From Clostridium beijerinckii (GTDB lineage Bacteria; Bacillota; Clostridia; Clostridiales; Clostridiaceae): 64,000 bases of DNA. The position numbers and the translations under genes are program-made. The stretch is from contig CP029329.1 in assembly GCA_003129525.1 (NCBI GenBank), forward strand, positions 2,461,501 to 2,525,500, read 5' to 3'. The notes below the pieces were generated by a model, which saw only the letters and a list, made by a program, of their open reading frames with translations, was not told the origin of the DNA and ran no database searches. Positions 1 to 7,040 of the stretch are shown here, in pieces (the stretch's first letter is position 1; the number at the start of each line of letters is the position of its first letter).

Positions 1-1001
1 TAGATGTTGAAAAACTATCATTATTAAATGCTTGGAAAAAGATGAATAGACAACTTTTTGCAAGACTTATATGGTTATCAGTAAAAGCTTATGGCGGTAG
101 TTTTACACCAAAAAAAGAAATACTTCCAAGTTTTATGGGAAATAAAAAAGATGTTGAAATAATAAATAAAGAGGAACATTTAAAAGAATCACAAGAAATA
201 TTATTGAAATTAAAAAATAAAATTGAATTATGCAAAGAAAAAATAGAATCTATAGAAAATAGTTTACAAGAAAAAAATCGTTTGTTAAATAATGCAATTA
301 AAAACAAAAGTCAAGCTGAAGAAGGCATAATAAATGCAAAAAAAATGAACGGTAAATTAGAAGAAGTGAAAAAATCTCAGGAAGATGAATTAAAAGAACT
401 TAAAGAAAAAATAGAAAATGCAACATTACAAGAATTAGAGTCATTAATGGAGGAATTTAAAAAAGTGAAATTTGACTCAATCGATATTAATAATAAGATT
501 TCTGATATTAATATGGACATTACATATAGAAACGAACTAATAAAAGAGGCCACTCTAGAAATAGCAAGCAATGAAAAAACTATAGGAGATATTGGTAGCG
601 AATTTCAACAATTCAAAATGGAAGCTAATAATTTATTAAAGGCTTATAATGAAAAGAAAGAAGAAGTGAATAAAAAAGAAGAAGAAAAAAGAAATGAAAT
701 TTTTGAAAGATGGATTAAATTTTTTGATAAATTTACATTTGAATTTAAAAACTTAAATCATGTTGCGAACTTTACGATAGAAGAATTACTTCATGTTGAA
801 GAATGCTTATATGAATTACACTTTACAAAAGATCCAATAGCTTTAAGTATGGGATTAATAGATGATAAAGGTAATAAAAAAGAAGAATACGAATATATAG
901 ATGTAAGTTTTTCAGATGAATTTGAAATTGAAATACAGTATAAAGTATCAGACAATGAAGAAAAAAATGTGCACATAGTAGAAATTACCACTGAACTCTA
1001 A
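1..1001 (+). CDS. C-terminal part of a coiled-coil protein (5' end outside window)
   Basis: The reading frame is open from the window edge (first full codon at 3), so the ATG at 42 is probably internal and the true start lies upstream. The visible part begins with a hydrophobic, aromatic stretch (LFARLIWLSVKAYGG), then carries about 200 residues of Lys/Glu-rich heptad-like sequence predicted to form a long coiled coil, and ends in an acidic domain of about 90 residues. No catalytic motif or membrane segment is seen and I do not recognise the family. Its stop codon abuts a giant hairpin that begins at 1002, which may act as its 3' end. Confidence 0.75.
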   Translation, partial: DVEKLSLLNAWKKMNRQLFARLIWLSVKAYGGSFTPKKEILPSFMGNKKDVEIINKEEHLKESQEILLKLKNKIELCKEKIESIENSLQEKNRLLNNAIKNKSQAEEGIINAKKMNGKLEEVKKSQEDELKELKEKIENATLQELESLMEEFKKVKFDSIDINNKISDINMDITYRNELIKEATLEIASNEKTIGDIGSEFQQFKMEANNLLKAYNEKKEEVNKKEEEKRNEIFERWIKFFDKFTFEFKNLNHVANFTIEELLHVEECLYELHFTKDPIALSMGLIDDKGNKKEEYEYIDVSFSDEFEIEIQYKVSDNEEKNVHIVEITTEL

Positions 1002-1289
1002 TATAGGGTTCCTCAATGAGAATCGAACTTATGTGAATTCCCGCCGAAATCAATGATATTCATTTGTTTCGGTTTCTAAGGAATTTTGATGGGTGGTTCT
1101 AAGATTGCAAGTTGCATCAAAAATGCTAGCCTCAATGACAAGCATTGAACAAGCATTTTTGAACAACTTCCAATCAAGAACCACAGCCATCAAAATTCCA
1201 GATGAAACACTGCACAAAGGAATATCATTGATTTCTAGTTAGGGAATATATTCACAGTATAAGCTTAATTATTAATAAGGAACCCTATA
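1002..1289. repeat. 288-nt near-continuous inverted repeat (giant hairpin)
   Basis: Nested arms pair all the way in: 1002-1013 with 1278-1289 (perfect 12 bp), 1047-1067 with 1214-1234 (one mismatch), 1080-1090 with 1189-1199, 1093-1100 with 1177-1184, 1103-1114 with 1164-1175 (one mismatch), and 1117-1127 with 1152-1162. No ORF of note lies inside. It could be a palindromic mobile repeat (MITE-like), a structured RNA, or a very large 3' processing hairpin for the upstream gene. The rest of the gap (1290-1527) holds only AT-rich sequence and the promoter zone of the next gene. Confidence 0.85.
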
Positions 1290-1480
1290 ACTTACAAGCT
1301 GGGAATTTATAGAGTATTTATTGACAGTTAGTAATTTTAAGAATAATATAAAAAACATAAAAACATAAAAACATAAAAACAAATAACTATAATATAAAAG
1401 GTGTTTCTTAATAGCATCTTTTATAATTTACATATTTTAATTAAGTTATAATTATTATATTTAGAAAGGAAGTGAGTATT

Positions 1481-1517
1481 TAGTAGGATTATGTATTTAT
1501 AATACAAAATCTTACTA
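1481..1517. promoter_or_regulatory. Inverted repeat just upstream of the CobW-type gene
   Basis: Two 17-bp arms (1481-1497 and 1501-1517) with 2 mismatches surround a 3-nt centre. The best Shine-Dalgarno-like sequence (AAAGGAAGTG, about 1465-1474) lies upstream of this repeat and roughly 55 nt from the ATG at 1528. The dyad is therefore either an operator for a metal-sensing repressor or an RNA hairpin that brings the ribosome site nearer the start. Which one cannot be told from sequence. Confidence 0.5.
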
Positions 1518-1527
1518 AAGATATAAA

Positions 1528-2682
1528 ATGACAAAAATAGATATTATATCAGGATTTCTTGGAGCAGGGAAAACTACTTTAATTAAGAAGTTAATAGAAG
1601 AAGCTTTTGTGGGTGAAAAGCTTATGTTAATTGAAAATGAATTTGGTGAAATAGGAATTGATGGAGGCTTTTTAAACAATTCAGGAGTTGAAATTACTGA
1701 GATGAATTCAGGTTGTATTTGCTGTTCCTTAGTTGGTGATTTTGGGAATGCTCTTAAAGAGGCCTTATCTAAATATTCACCAGAACGTATAATAATAGAG
1801 CCATCAGGAGTAGGAAAATTATCTGATGTAATTAAGGCTGTAAAAGACATTGAGCATGATGTTGATATTAAGCTTAACAGTTTTGTGGCAGTTGTTGATG
1901 CTATGAAATGCAAAATGTATATGGACAACTTTGGAGAATTTTTTAATAACCAAATTGAAAGTGCAAATACTATTATTTTAAGTCGTTCACAAAAACTTTC
2001 AGAGGAAAAATTAGAATTATGTGTTGCTCAAATAAGAGAACATAATAGTAAAGCTAATATTATCACTACAAATTGGGATGAGATTCATGGTAAACAAATT
2101 CTTTTAGCAATGGAAAAGGAAAATTCACTTGAAAAAGAGCTTTTGTTTGAGGAAAAGAAACACCATAATCATGATGAAGAGTGCTGTGAGCACAACCATG
2201 AGCATTATCATCATGACCATGAATGTTTCTGTGGACACGATCATGAAAGTGAGCATCATAACCATGATGAAGAACATTATGGCCATGATCACGAACACCA
2301 CCATCACGATCATGAATGCTGCTGTGGACATGATCATGAACATGAACAACATCATGATGAAGAATGTTCTTGTGGACACAATCACAATCATGAACATCAC
2401 CATGCAGATGAAGTATTTGCAAGTTGGGGCATGGAAACACCTAAAAAGTATTCTAAAGTAGAAATAAATGATATATTAAAAACTTTATCAGAAACTTCTG
2501 AGTATGGGGTTATTTTGCGTGCAAAAGGCATAATACCTTGTAGTGAAGGTGGATGGATTAATTTTGATTTAGTTCCAGGTGAATATGAAGTTCGAGTTGG
2601 TGTAGCAGATTATACAGGAAGACTATGTGTTATAGGAACAAATCTTAATAAAAATAAAATAGAAGAATTATTTCATATATAG
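1528..2682 (+). CDS. CobW/P47K-family GTPase with His/Cys-rich metal-binding arm
   Basis: Predicted cytoplasmic G3E-family GTPase acting as a metal chaperone (zinc or cobalt class). Visible features are the Walker A motif GFLGAGKTT (residues 9-17), the family metal site CxCC (C63, C65, C66), and a CobW C-terminal domain from about residue 296 to 384. Between them, about residues 210-294, is a very His/Cys-rich arm with four related blocks of the type EC(F/C/S)CGHDH, well suited to loading several metal ions. An in-frame TAA at 1516 limits upstream starts, so ATG 1528 is taken even though its ribosome site is poor. A second CobW-like gene follows after about 110 nt, suggesting a metal-homeostasis unit. 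The exact metal is not visible. Confidence 0.88.
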   Translation: MTKIDIISGFLGAGKTTLIKKLIEEAFVGEKLMLIENEFGEIGIDGGFLNNSGVEITEMNSGCICCSLVGDFGNALKEALSKYSPERIIIEPSGVGKLSDVIKAVKDIEHDVDIKLNSFVAVVDAMKCKMYMDNFGEFFNNQIESANTIILSRSQKLSEEKLELCVAQIREHNSKANIITTNWDEIHGKQILLAMEKENSLEKELLFEEKKHHNHDEECCEHNHEHYHHDHECFCGHDHESEHHNHDEEHYGHDHEHHHHDHECCCGHDHEHEQHHDEECSCGHNHNHEHHHADEVFASWGMETPKKYSKVEINDILKTLSETSEYGVILRAKGIIPCSEGGWINFDLVPGEYEVRVGVADYTGRLCVIGTNLNKNKIEELFHI

Positions 2683-2793
2683 ATAACCGAAACTATACTA
2701 ATACATGGAAATTTAATTATCAATGTTCAATGATCAATGCTCACAGAGTGAAAATTGATTATTTGAGATTTAGATGAAAGAAGGAATGAAGTT

Positions 2794-3732
2794 ATGACAC
2801 ATATACCGGTTTTTCTTATTACTGGTTTTTTAGAGGGTGGTAAATCCACTTTCGTTAAGGAAATATTTAATGATTCAGAATTTGCTGAAGGGGAAAATAT
2901 TACTTTGATTGTTTGTGAAAATGGTATAGAAGAATTTGAAGAAAACTTTTTGAAAGAAAATAATGTAACAATAGTACATTGTAATAGTAAAGAAGAGTTT
3001 ACAGATTCATTTTTAATAGAATGTAATAAAGAACATAAGCCAACAAAAGTTATAATAGAATATAATGGAATGTGGGAATATGATATTGTAGATAAAATGG
3101 AATTCCCTGAAGGCTGGGAAATTGCTCAAGTTATAACACCTATTGATGCTTCTACTTTTGAGGGCTATATGAATAATATGAAGTCTTTATTAATAGAACA
3201 ATTTAAGGATTCCGATTTAATTATATTTAATCGTTGTAATGAAAAGACAAATAAATTGAAATATAGAAATAGTGTTAAAGCTATTAATGCAAGTGCAAGC
3301 CTGATATTTGAATTAGAAAATGGTGAGATTGATGAGGCGCCTCTAGAATTACCTTTTGATATAAATGCTGACATAATCGAATTTGAAGATTATGATTTTG
3401 GTGTGTGGTATTTAGACGTAACAGAATCACCAGAAAAATATGAAGGTAAAAGTATAAAAATGAAAGGAATTGCCAACACAAATCCTAAATATCCTAAGAA
3501 TATTTTTGCTTTTGGCAGAAATGCTATGACTTGTTGTGAAGATGATATTTCTTTTTTAGGACTTTTATGTCAGAGTAAAGAACCTATTAAAATTGATGGA
3601 AAAGTGTGGATTGAAATTGAAGGCGTAATTCATAACAAGTTTATAGAGCAAGAACAAAGAGAAATTCCATTTATAGCTGTTAAAAAATATAAATCAATAG
3701 ATAAAATTGAAGATGAGTTAGTTTATTTTTAA
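2794..3732 (+). CDS. CobW-like GTPase fused to a YcgQ/DUF1980-like C-terminal domain
   Basis: The N-terminus has a P-loop of the CobW type (ITGFLEGGKSTF, about residues 9-20), but the metal-binding CxCC motif of the classical family is absent; a lone CNS is found in its place. The C-terminal about 110 residues (from GVWYLDV) include FGRNAMTCCEDD, which resembles the conserved R-x-M-x-CC-x-x-D stretch of the YcgQ/TIGR03943 (DUF1980) C-terminal domain. YcgQ-type proteins occur in zinc-regulated loci together with CobW GTPases, so this looks like a natural fusion of two zinc-uptake accessory functions. The fusion reading is by eye. A good ribosome site (GAAAGAAGGAATG) precedes ATG 2794. Confidence 0.75.
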   Translation: MTHIPVFLITGFLEGGKSTFVKEIFNDSEFAEGENITLIVCENGIEEFEENFLKENNVTIVHCNSKEEFTDSFLIECNKEHKPTKVIIEYNGMWEYDIVDKMEFPEGWEIAQVITPIDASTFEGYMNNMKSLLIEQFKDSDLIIFNRCNEKTNKLKYRNSVKAINASASLIFELENGEIDEAPLELPFDINADIIEFEDYDFGVWYLDVTESPEKYEGKSIKMKGIANTNPKYPKNIFAFGRNAMTCCEDDISFLGLLCQSKEPIKIDGKVWIEIEGVIHNKFIEQEQREIPFIAVKKYKSIDKIEDELVYF

Positions 3733-3794
3733 TGTATTTAATACATTAAAAATAAAATGAACTAATATACTGACTTTTTATTCTTTTGAATATG

Positions 3795-3831
3795 AAAAAT
3801 AAGAGTTTATGTAAGGTAAACTCTTATTTTT
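3795..3831 (+). terminator. Intrinsic terminator after the CobW pair
   Basis: Perfect 15-bp stem (3795-3809 with 3817-3831), 7-nt loop, with a run of U in the 3' arm. It sits about 60 nt after the stop at 3732. Confidence 0.75.
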
Positions 3832-3844
3832 GTGTTAAAATATA

Positions 3845-4035
3845 CACATATAAAAAGAGTGCGAAGCACAACCAAGAACTTTTCACATATAAAAAGAGTG
3901 CGAAGCACAATCAGGAACTTTTCACATATAAAAAAAGCGCAACCAGGAACTTTTCACCTCTAAAAAGAGTGCGAAGCACAATGAGGAACTTTAAGCACAA
4001 TCAGGAACTTTTCACGCATAAAAAAAGCACAAATG
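3845..4035. repeat. Degenerate 39-bp tandem repeat array
   Basis: Units begin at 3845, 3884, 3923, 3955, 3993 (partial) and 4013 (decayed). The full unit is about 39 bp and contains the small palindrome GTGCGAAGCAC followed by (A/T)CAGGAACTTTT. Later units carry deletions. An 85-codon reading frame (3786-4043) spans the array only because the unit length is a multiple of three; it is not a credible gene. Confidence 0.8.
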
Positions 4036-4086
4036 AAGTGTAATGCACACACTTTTGTTTTAACCAATATTGAGAGGAGATAAAAT

Positions 4087-5124
4087 ATGAAATCAGAACT
4101 AATAAGTATAGTAGCTATAATAATTTTGATTTTAATTAATGCTTACTTTGTAGCTCTAGAGTTTGCAATAGTACAAATAAGAGCTTCAAAAATAGATACA
4201 TTAATACAAGATGGGAATAAAAAAGCAATTAAATGCAAAACAGTTAAAGATAACTTAAACTCCTATTTATCTTCAACTCAACTAGGTATTACAGTGGTTG
4301 GATTATTGTTAGGCTGGTTAGGTGAGCCAACAGTATCAAAAATAATAGAACCCATATTAGACATGATAACTTCAAATGATAATGTTAAACATAGTATTTC
4401 TTTGATCTTTTCATTTGGTTTAATAACTTTATTAGAAGTTGTATTTGGAGAACTTATTCCAAAGGCTATTGCATTATCTGAAACAGAAAAATGTAATTTA
4501 GCTTTAGATAGCTCATTAGTAATGTTTCACAAGTTAACGTATCCTATAACAATAACATTTGATAAATTGACTGAGCTTTGCTTAAAACCATTTGGAATAA
4601 ACCCAGTAAATGAAACACAAGAAATTTACACAAAAAGTGAATTAGAAATGCTAGTTGACCAAAGTATAGAAGATAAGGCAGATAAAATGTTACTTGCAAA
4701 TGCTTTTCAGTTTTCTGATTGCAAAGCAAAAGACATAATGATACATAGAAAAAAGATGGTTTGTATAGATGTAAATGCTACTCAAGAACAGGTGTTAAAC
4801 ATAATAACAATTAATGGGTATACTAGGTATCCTATAATAGATAAAGAAAAGGATAATATTGTTGGTTTTATTCATGTTAGAGATATTTACAGAAATGTAG
4901 TTTCTGATAACAAACTAGATTTAAAGTCTTGCATAAGAGAAGTAAGTAGTTTCACTGAAACAATGCATATAAGAAATATATTTAAGCAACTTAAAGACAA
5001 AAGAGAACAATTTGCAATTGTAGTTGATGAATATGGTGGAACTAGTGGATTACTTACATTAGAAGATATAATAGAAGAACTTGTAGGAGACATTCAGGAT
5101 GAGTTTGATAATGAGATTATTTAG
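4087..5124 (+). CDS. CNNM/HlyC-CorC family membrane protein (DUF21 + CBS), short C-terminus
   Basis: Integral membrane protein of the CNNM/hemolysin-C-like family, implicated in divalent cation (Mg) transport or its regulation. The N-terminal about 190 residues form the DUF21 membrane domain (MKSELISIVAIIILILINAY opening), followed by a CBS pair with the characteristic EYGGTSGLLTLEDIIEELVG near residues 312-333. Family members usually run to about 420-440 residues and end in a CorC_HlyC domain; this one stops at 345, straight after the second CBS motif, and no in-frame remnant follows. It may be a naturally short form or a truncation. Ribosome site GAGAGGAG precedes ATG 4087. Confidence 0.9.
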   Translation: MKSELISIVAIIILILINAYFVALEFAIVQIRASKIDTLIQDGNKKAIKCKTVKDNLNSYLSSTQLGITVVGLLLGWLGEPTVSKIIEPILDMITSNDNVKHSISLIFSFGLITLLEVVFGELIPKAIALSETEKCNLALDSSLVMFHKLTYPITITFDKLTELCLKPFGINPVNETQEIYTKSELEMLVDQSIEDKADKMLLANAFQFSDCKAKDIMIHRKKMVCIDVNATQEQVLNIITINGYTRYPIIDKEKDNIVGFIHVRDIYRNVVSDNKLDLKSCIREVSSFTETMHIRNIFKQLKDKREQFAIVVDEYGGTSGLLTLEDIIEELVGDIQDEFDNEII

Positions 5125-5149
5125 CAAAAGCTGCAGAAGATATATGTGA

Positions 5150-5182
5150 AATTGTCATACTTATGTTATAATTATGACAATT
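5150..5182 (+). terminator. Weak hairpin after the CNNM gene
   Basis: Ten-base arms AATTGTCATA / TATGACAATT (5150-5159, 5173-5182) with a 13-nt loop and no clear U-run. It could be a terminator or an operator dyad. Confidence 0.35.
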
Positions 5183-5190
5183 CAAACTAT

Positions 5191-5216
5191 AATTTACGTT
5201 ATATATAACATAAATT
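5191..5216. promoter_or_regulatory. 26-bp near-perfect palindrome
   Basis: AATTTACGTTATA is followed directly by its complement with a single mismatch. It lies about 105 nt upstream of the next gene (5322), a plausible distance for a repressor-binding site. The regulator is unknown. Confidence 0.35.
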
Positions 5217-5321
5217 AGACATTTAAGAGACGAAGTTTGTTATGGACATAGGGATAAAGAAGTTTTATATAAAAAATATTAAAATAATGGATACAGAAAA
5301 ACTTAAAGGAGAAATGAAGAA

Positions 5322-5714
5322 ATGAAGAAATCAATTATTACAGATGATAATGGTGTAATGGAGAAGCCTAGCAACTCAAGCATAAAGAAGAATGTTAAGG
5401 AATTAGAAAAGTCTTTAGGAATAAATACGAAGCCTAAAAATCTACCAGGATATTTTATACTTGGAGGCTGGTTATGTGTAATATCAAGCATTCAACCAAT
5501 TATAATAGTAGGACTTATACTTGCAGCCATAGCATTAATATTGAGTTTTAGAAATAGCTATAAGAATGCATATAAATGGAATAAAGCTATAACACTTTAT
5601 TTTATTAATGATATTGAAAAAGCTAAAACTTTATTAGATAAATTATCTTCCGATGAAAAAGAAGGTCAAGCATATAAAACAATGTTAAAACTTTTAAATG
5701 ATAAAAAATTTTAA
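5322..5714 (+). CDS. Small membrane protein of unknown function
   Basis: 130 residues: a charged cytoplasmic N-terminus of about 40 residues, a hydrophobic hairpin (about residues 46-83, YFILGGWLCV then IIIVGLILAAIALILSF), and a charged C-terminal helical segment of about 45 residues (WNKAITLYFINDIEKAKTLL) that resembles one helix-turn-helix repeat of TPR type. The ribosome site AAAGGAG is about 8 nt from ATG 5322. I do not recognise a family. It stands alone. Confidence 0.65.
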   Translation: MKKSIITDDNGVMEKPSNSSIKKNVKELEKSLGINTKPKNLPGYFILGGWLCVISSIQPIIIVGLILAAIALILSFRNSYKNAYKWNKAITLYFINDIEKAKTLLDKLSSDEKEGQAYKTMLKLLNDKKF

Positions 5715-6059
5715 TAATGTATACTAGATAAACATTTTAGCATAAAAGAATGTAATAGAATAAACATTAGTATAATTAATATAATAAAAAGTTAGGAGCT
5801 TAATTTTAATTGATTTAGGCTCTTATTTTTATGCTGTTTTATAATTAAAAATAAAAGAATATGTAAATTGCTAACAAAATATTATTAGTGAAAATTCATC
5901 GGAAAATATTGAGGTTAAAGTTATGCATAGTTTTAAGAAATAAAGGAGAGTAATATAGCTAATAAAATTAATTTTAATCAAAGAATATAAAGCATTAGAG
6001 ACGTTAGATGAGGAATTAGTTTAAATGTTATAATAATTAGAATAATGGGATGGTAAGTT
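5715..6059. other. Gene-free stretch with one possible terminator
   Basis: About 345 nt. An imperfect hairpin with a T-run (about 5787-5833) probably ends the preceding gene. At 5943-6024 a ribosome-site-like AAAGGAG is followed by broken frames (one reading LIKEYKALETLDEELV then stop), which could be a decayed small gene, but support is poor. Confidence 0.35.
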
Positions 6060-6779
6060 ATGAGTAAAATTGTTAAAAGAGGTTATTTACATAGTGATGA
6101 AAAAGAGTTTAGTAATGAATCAGTTGAAAAGTTGCATAAGGCTGGACGTGATTTATATTATCTTATAAATCATGGATATAAAATAAAAAGTGCATCTGTA
6201 TTTGTAAGTAATCATTATCTACTGTCTGAAAGGCAAAGGCTAGCTTTGGTGAGAGCTGTTTCTTCAGAAAAGAGTATTATAATTAGAAAAGATAAAGAAG
6301 TTAAAGATAATTTAGAAGGTAGTATTGTAAACATTGACGGATTTAATACTATAATCAGCTTGGAAGTTGCTTTATCTGATTCATTATTATTAAAATGTAT
6401 GGATGGGACAATTAGAGATTTAGCAGGACTTAGAGGTACATATCGCATAATAGATAAAACGCAATTAGCAATTATATTGATTGGCGAAATATTAGAAAAA
6501 AATAAAGTAGGAAAAGTCATTTTCTATTTAGATGCTCCAGTATCTAATTCTGGGAAATTAAAGGAACTAATATTAGAATTGTTGAATGAGTTTAGTTTTA
6601 ATGTGCAAGTTGAAAATATTAATAATGTTGATACAATTTTAGAGAAACTAGATAATGTTATAACTAGCGATGCAATTATTCTTGATAAATGTAAAAGTTG
6701 GATTAATTTAAATAAAAAAATAATAGAAAGCAATATGCATAATTATTCATATATTGATTTCAGTTTATTAACTAATTAA
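6060..6779 (+). CDS. DUF434 / DUF5616 domain protein
   Basis: 239 residues. The N-terminal about 60 residues (KRGYLHSDEKEF ... AGRDLYYLINHGYKIKSAS) match the DUF434 pattern. The following part (FVSNHYLLSERQRLALVRA; VNIDGFNTIISLEVAL; VIFYLDAPVSNSGKL) resembles its usual partner, with conserved acidic residues in D-G-F-N and Y-L-D-A-P-V-S contexts suggesting a PIN/nuclease-like fold. Function is not established. No membrane segment. The gene appears monocistronic; a hairpin terminator follows at 6842. Confidence 0.8.
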   Translation: MSKIVKRGYLHSDEKEFSNESVEKLHKAGRDLYYLINHGYKIKSASVFVSNHYLLSERQRLALVRAVSSEKSIIIRKDKEVKDNLEGSIVNIDGFNTIISLEVALSDSLLLKCMDGTIRDLAGLRGTYRIIDKTQLAIILIGEILEKNKVGKVIFYLDAPVSNSGKLKELILELLNEFSFNVQVENINNVDTILEKLDNVITSDAIILDKCKSWINLNKKIIESNMHNYSYIDFSLLTN

Positions 6780-6841
6780 GATAAAAGATATCAAAAGACT
6801 CAAATGAAAGATGAACTTTTGAAAATTTTAACATTGTATTT

Positions 6842-6874
6842 AAAATAAGACTTTATATAGTGAACTCTTATTTT
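6842..6874 (+). terminator. Intrinsic terminator after the DUF434 gene
   Basis: AAAATAAGA pairs with TCTTATTTT across a loop of about 15 nt, ending in T-rich sequence. Confidence 0.55.
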
Positions 6875-7040
6875 TATGCTGAAATATAATTTTTAATTAA
6901 ATATATATAAGAAATATAGACTGTCGAAGAAAGTTGAAAAGTCATAACATTAATGGTAAAATATATAAATAACAATGTTGACGTTTTCAAGAATGCCATT
7001 TTAAGTAAATTATAAATTGAATATTGAAGGAGAGTTAGAT

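Noticed and set aside
2066-2461. Long alternative frames within the CobW gene (both strands)
   Set aside because: They arise from the His/Asp-rich CATGAT-type codon repeats of the real gene.
3786-4043. 85-codon ORF with repeated KKSAKHNQELFTY
   Set aside because: It is produced by the 39-bp tandem array; there is no ribosome site and later units have deletions.
7017-7040. TTG start giving eight extra residues for the GGDEF-EAL protein
   Set aside because: The ribosome site GAAGGAGAG lies inside that extension, so GTG 7041 is the better start.
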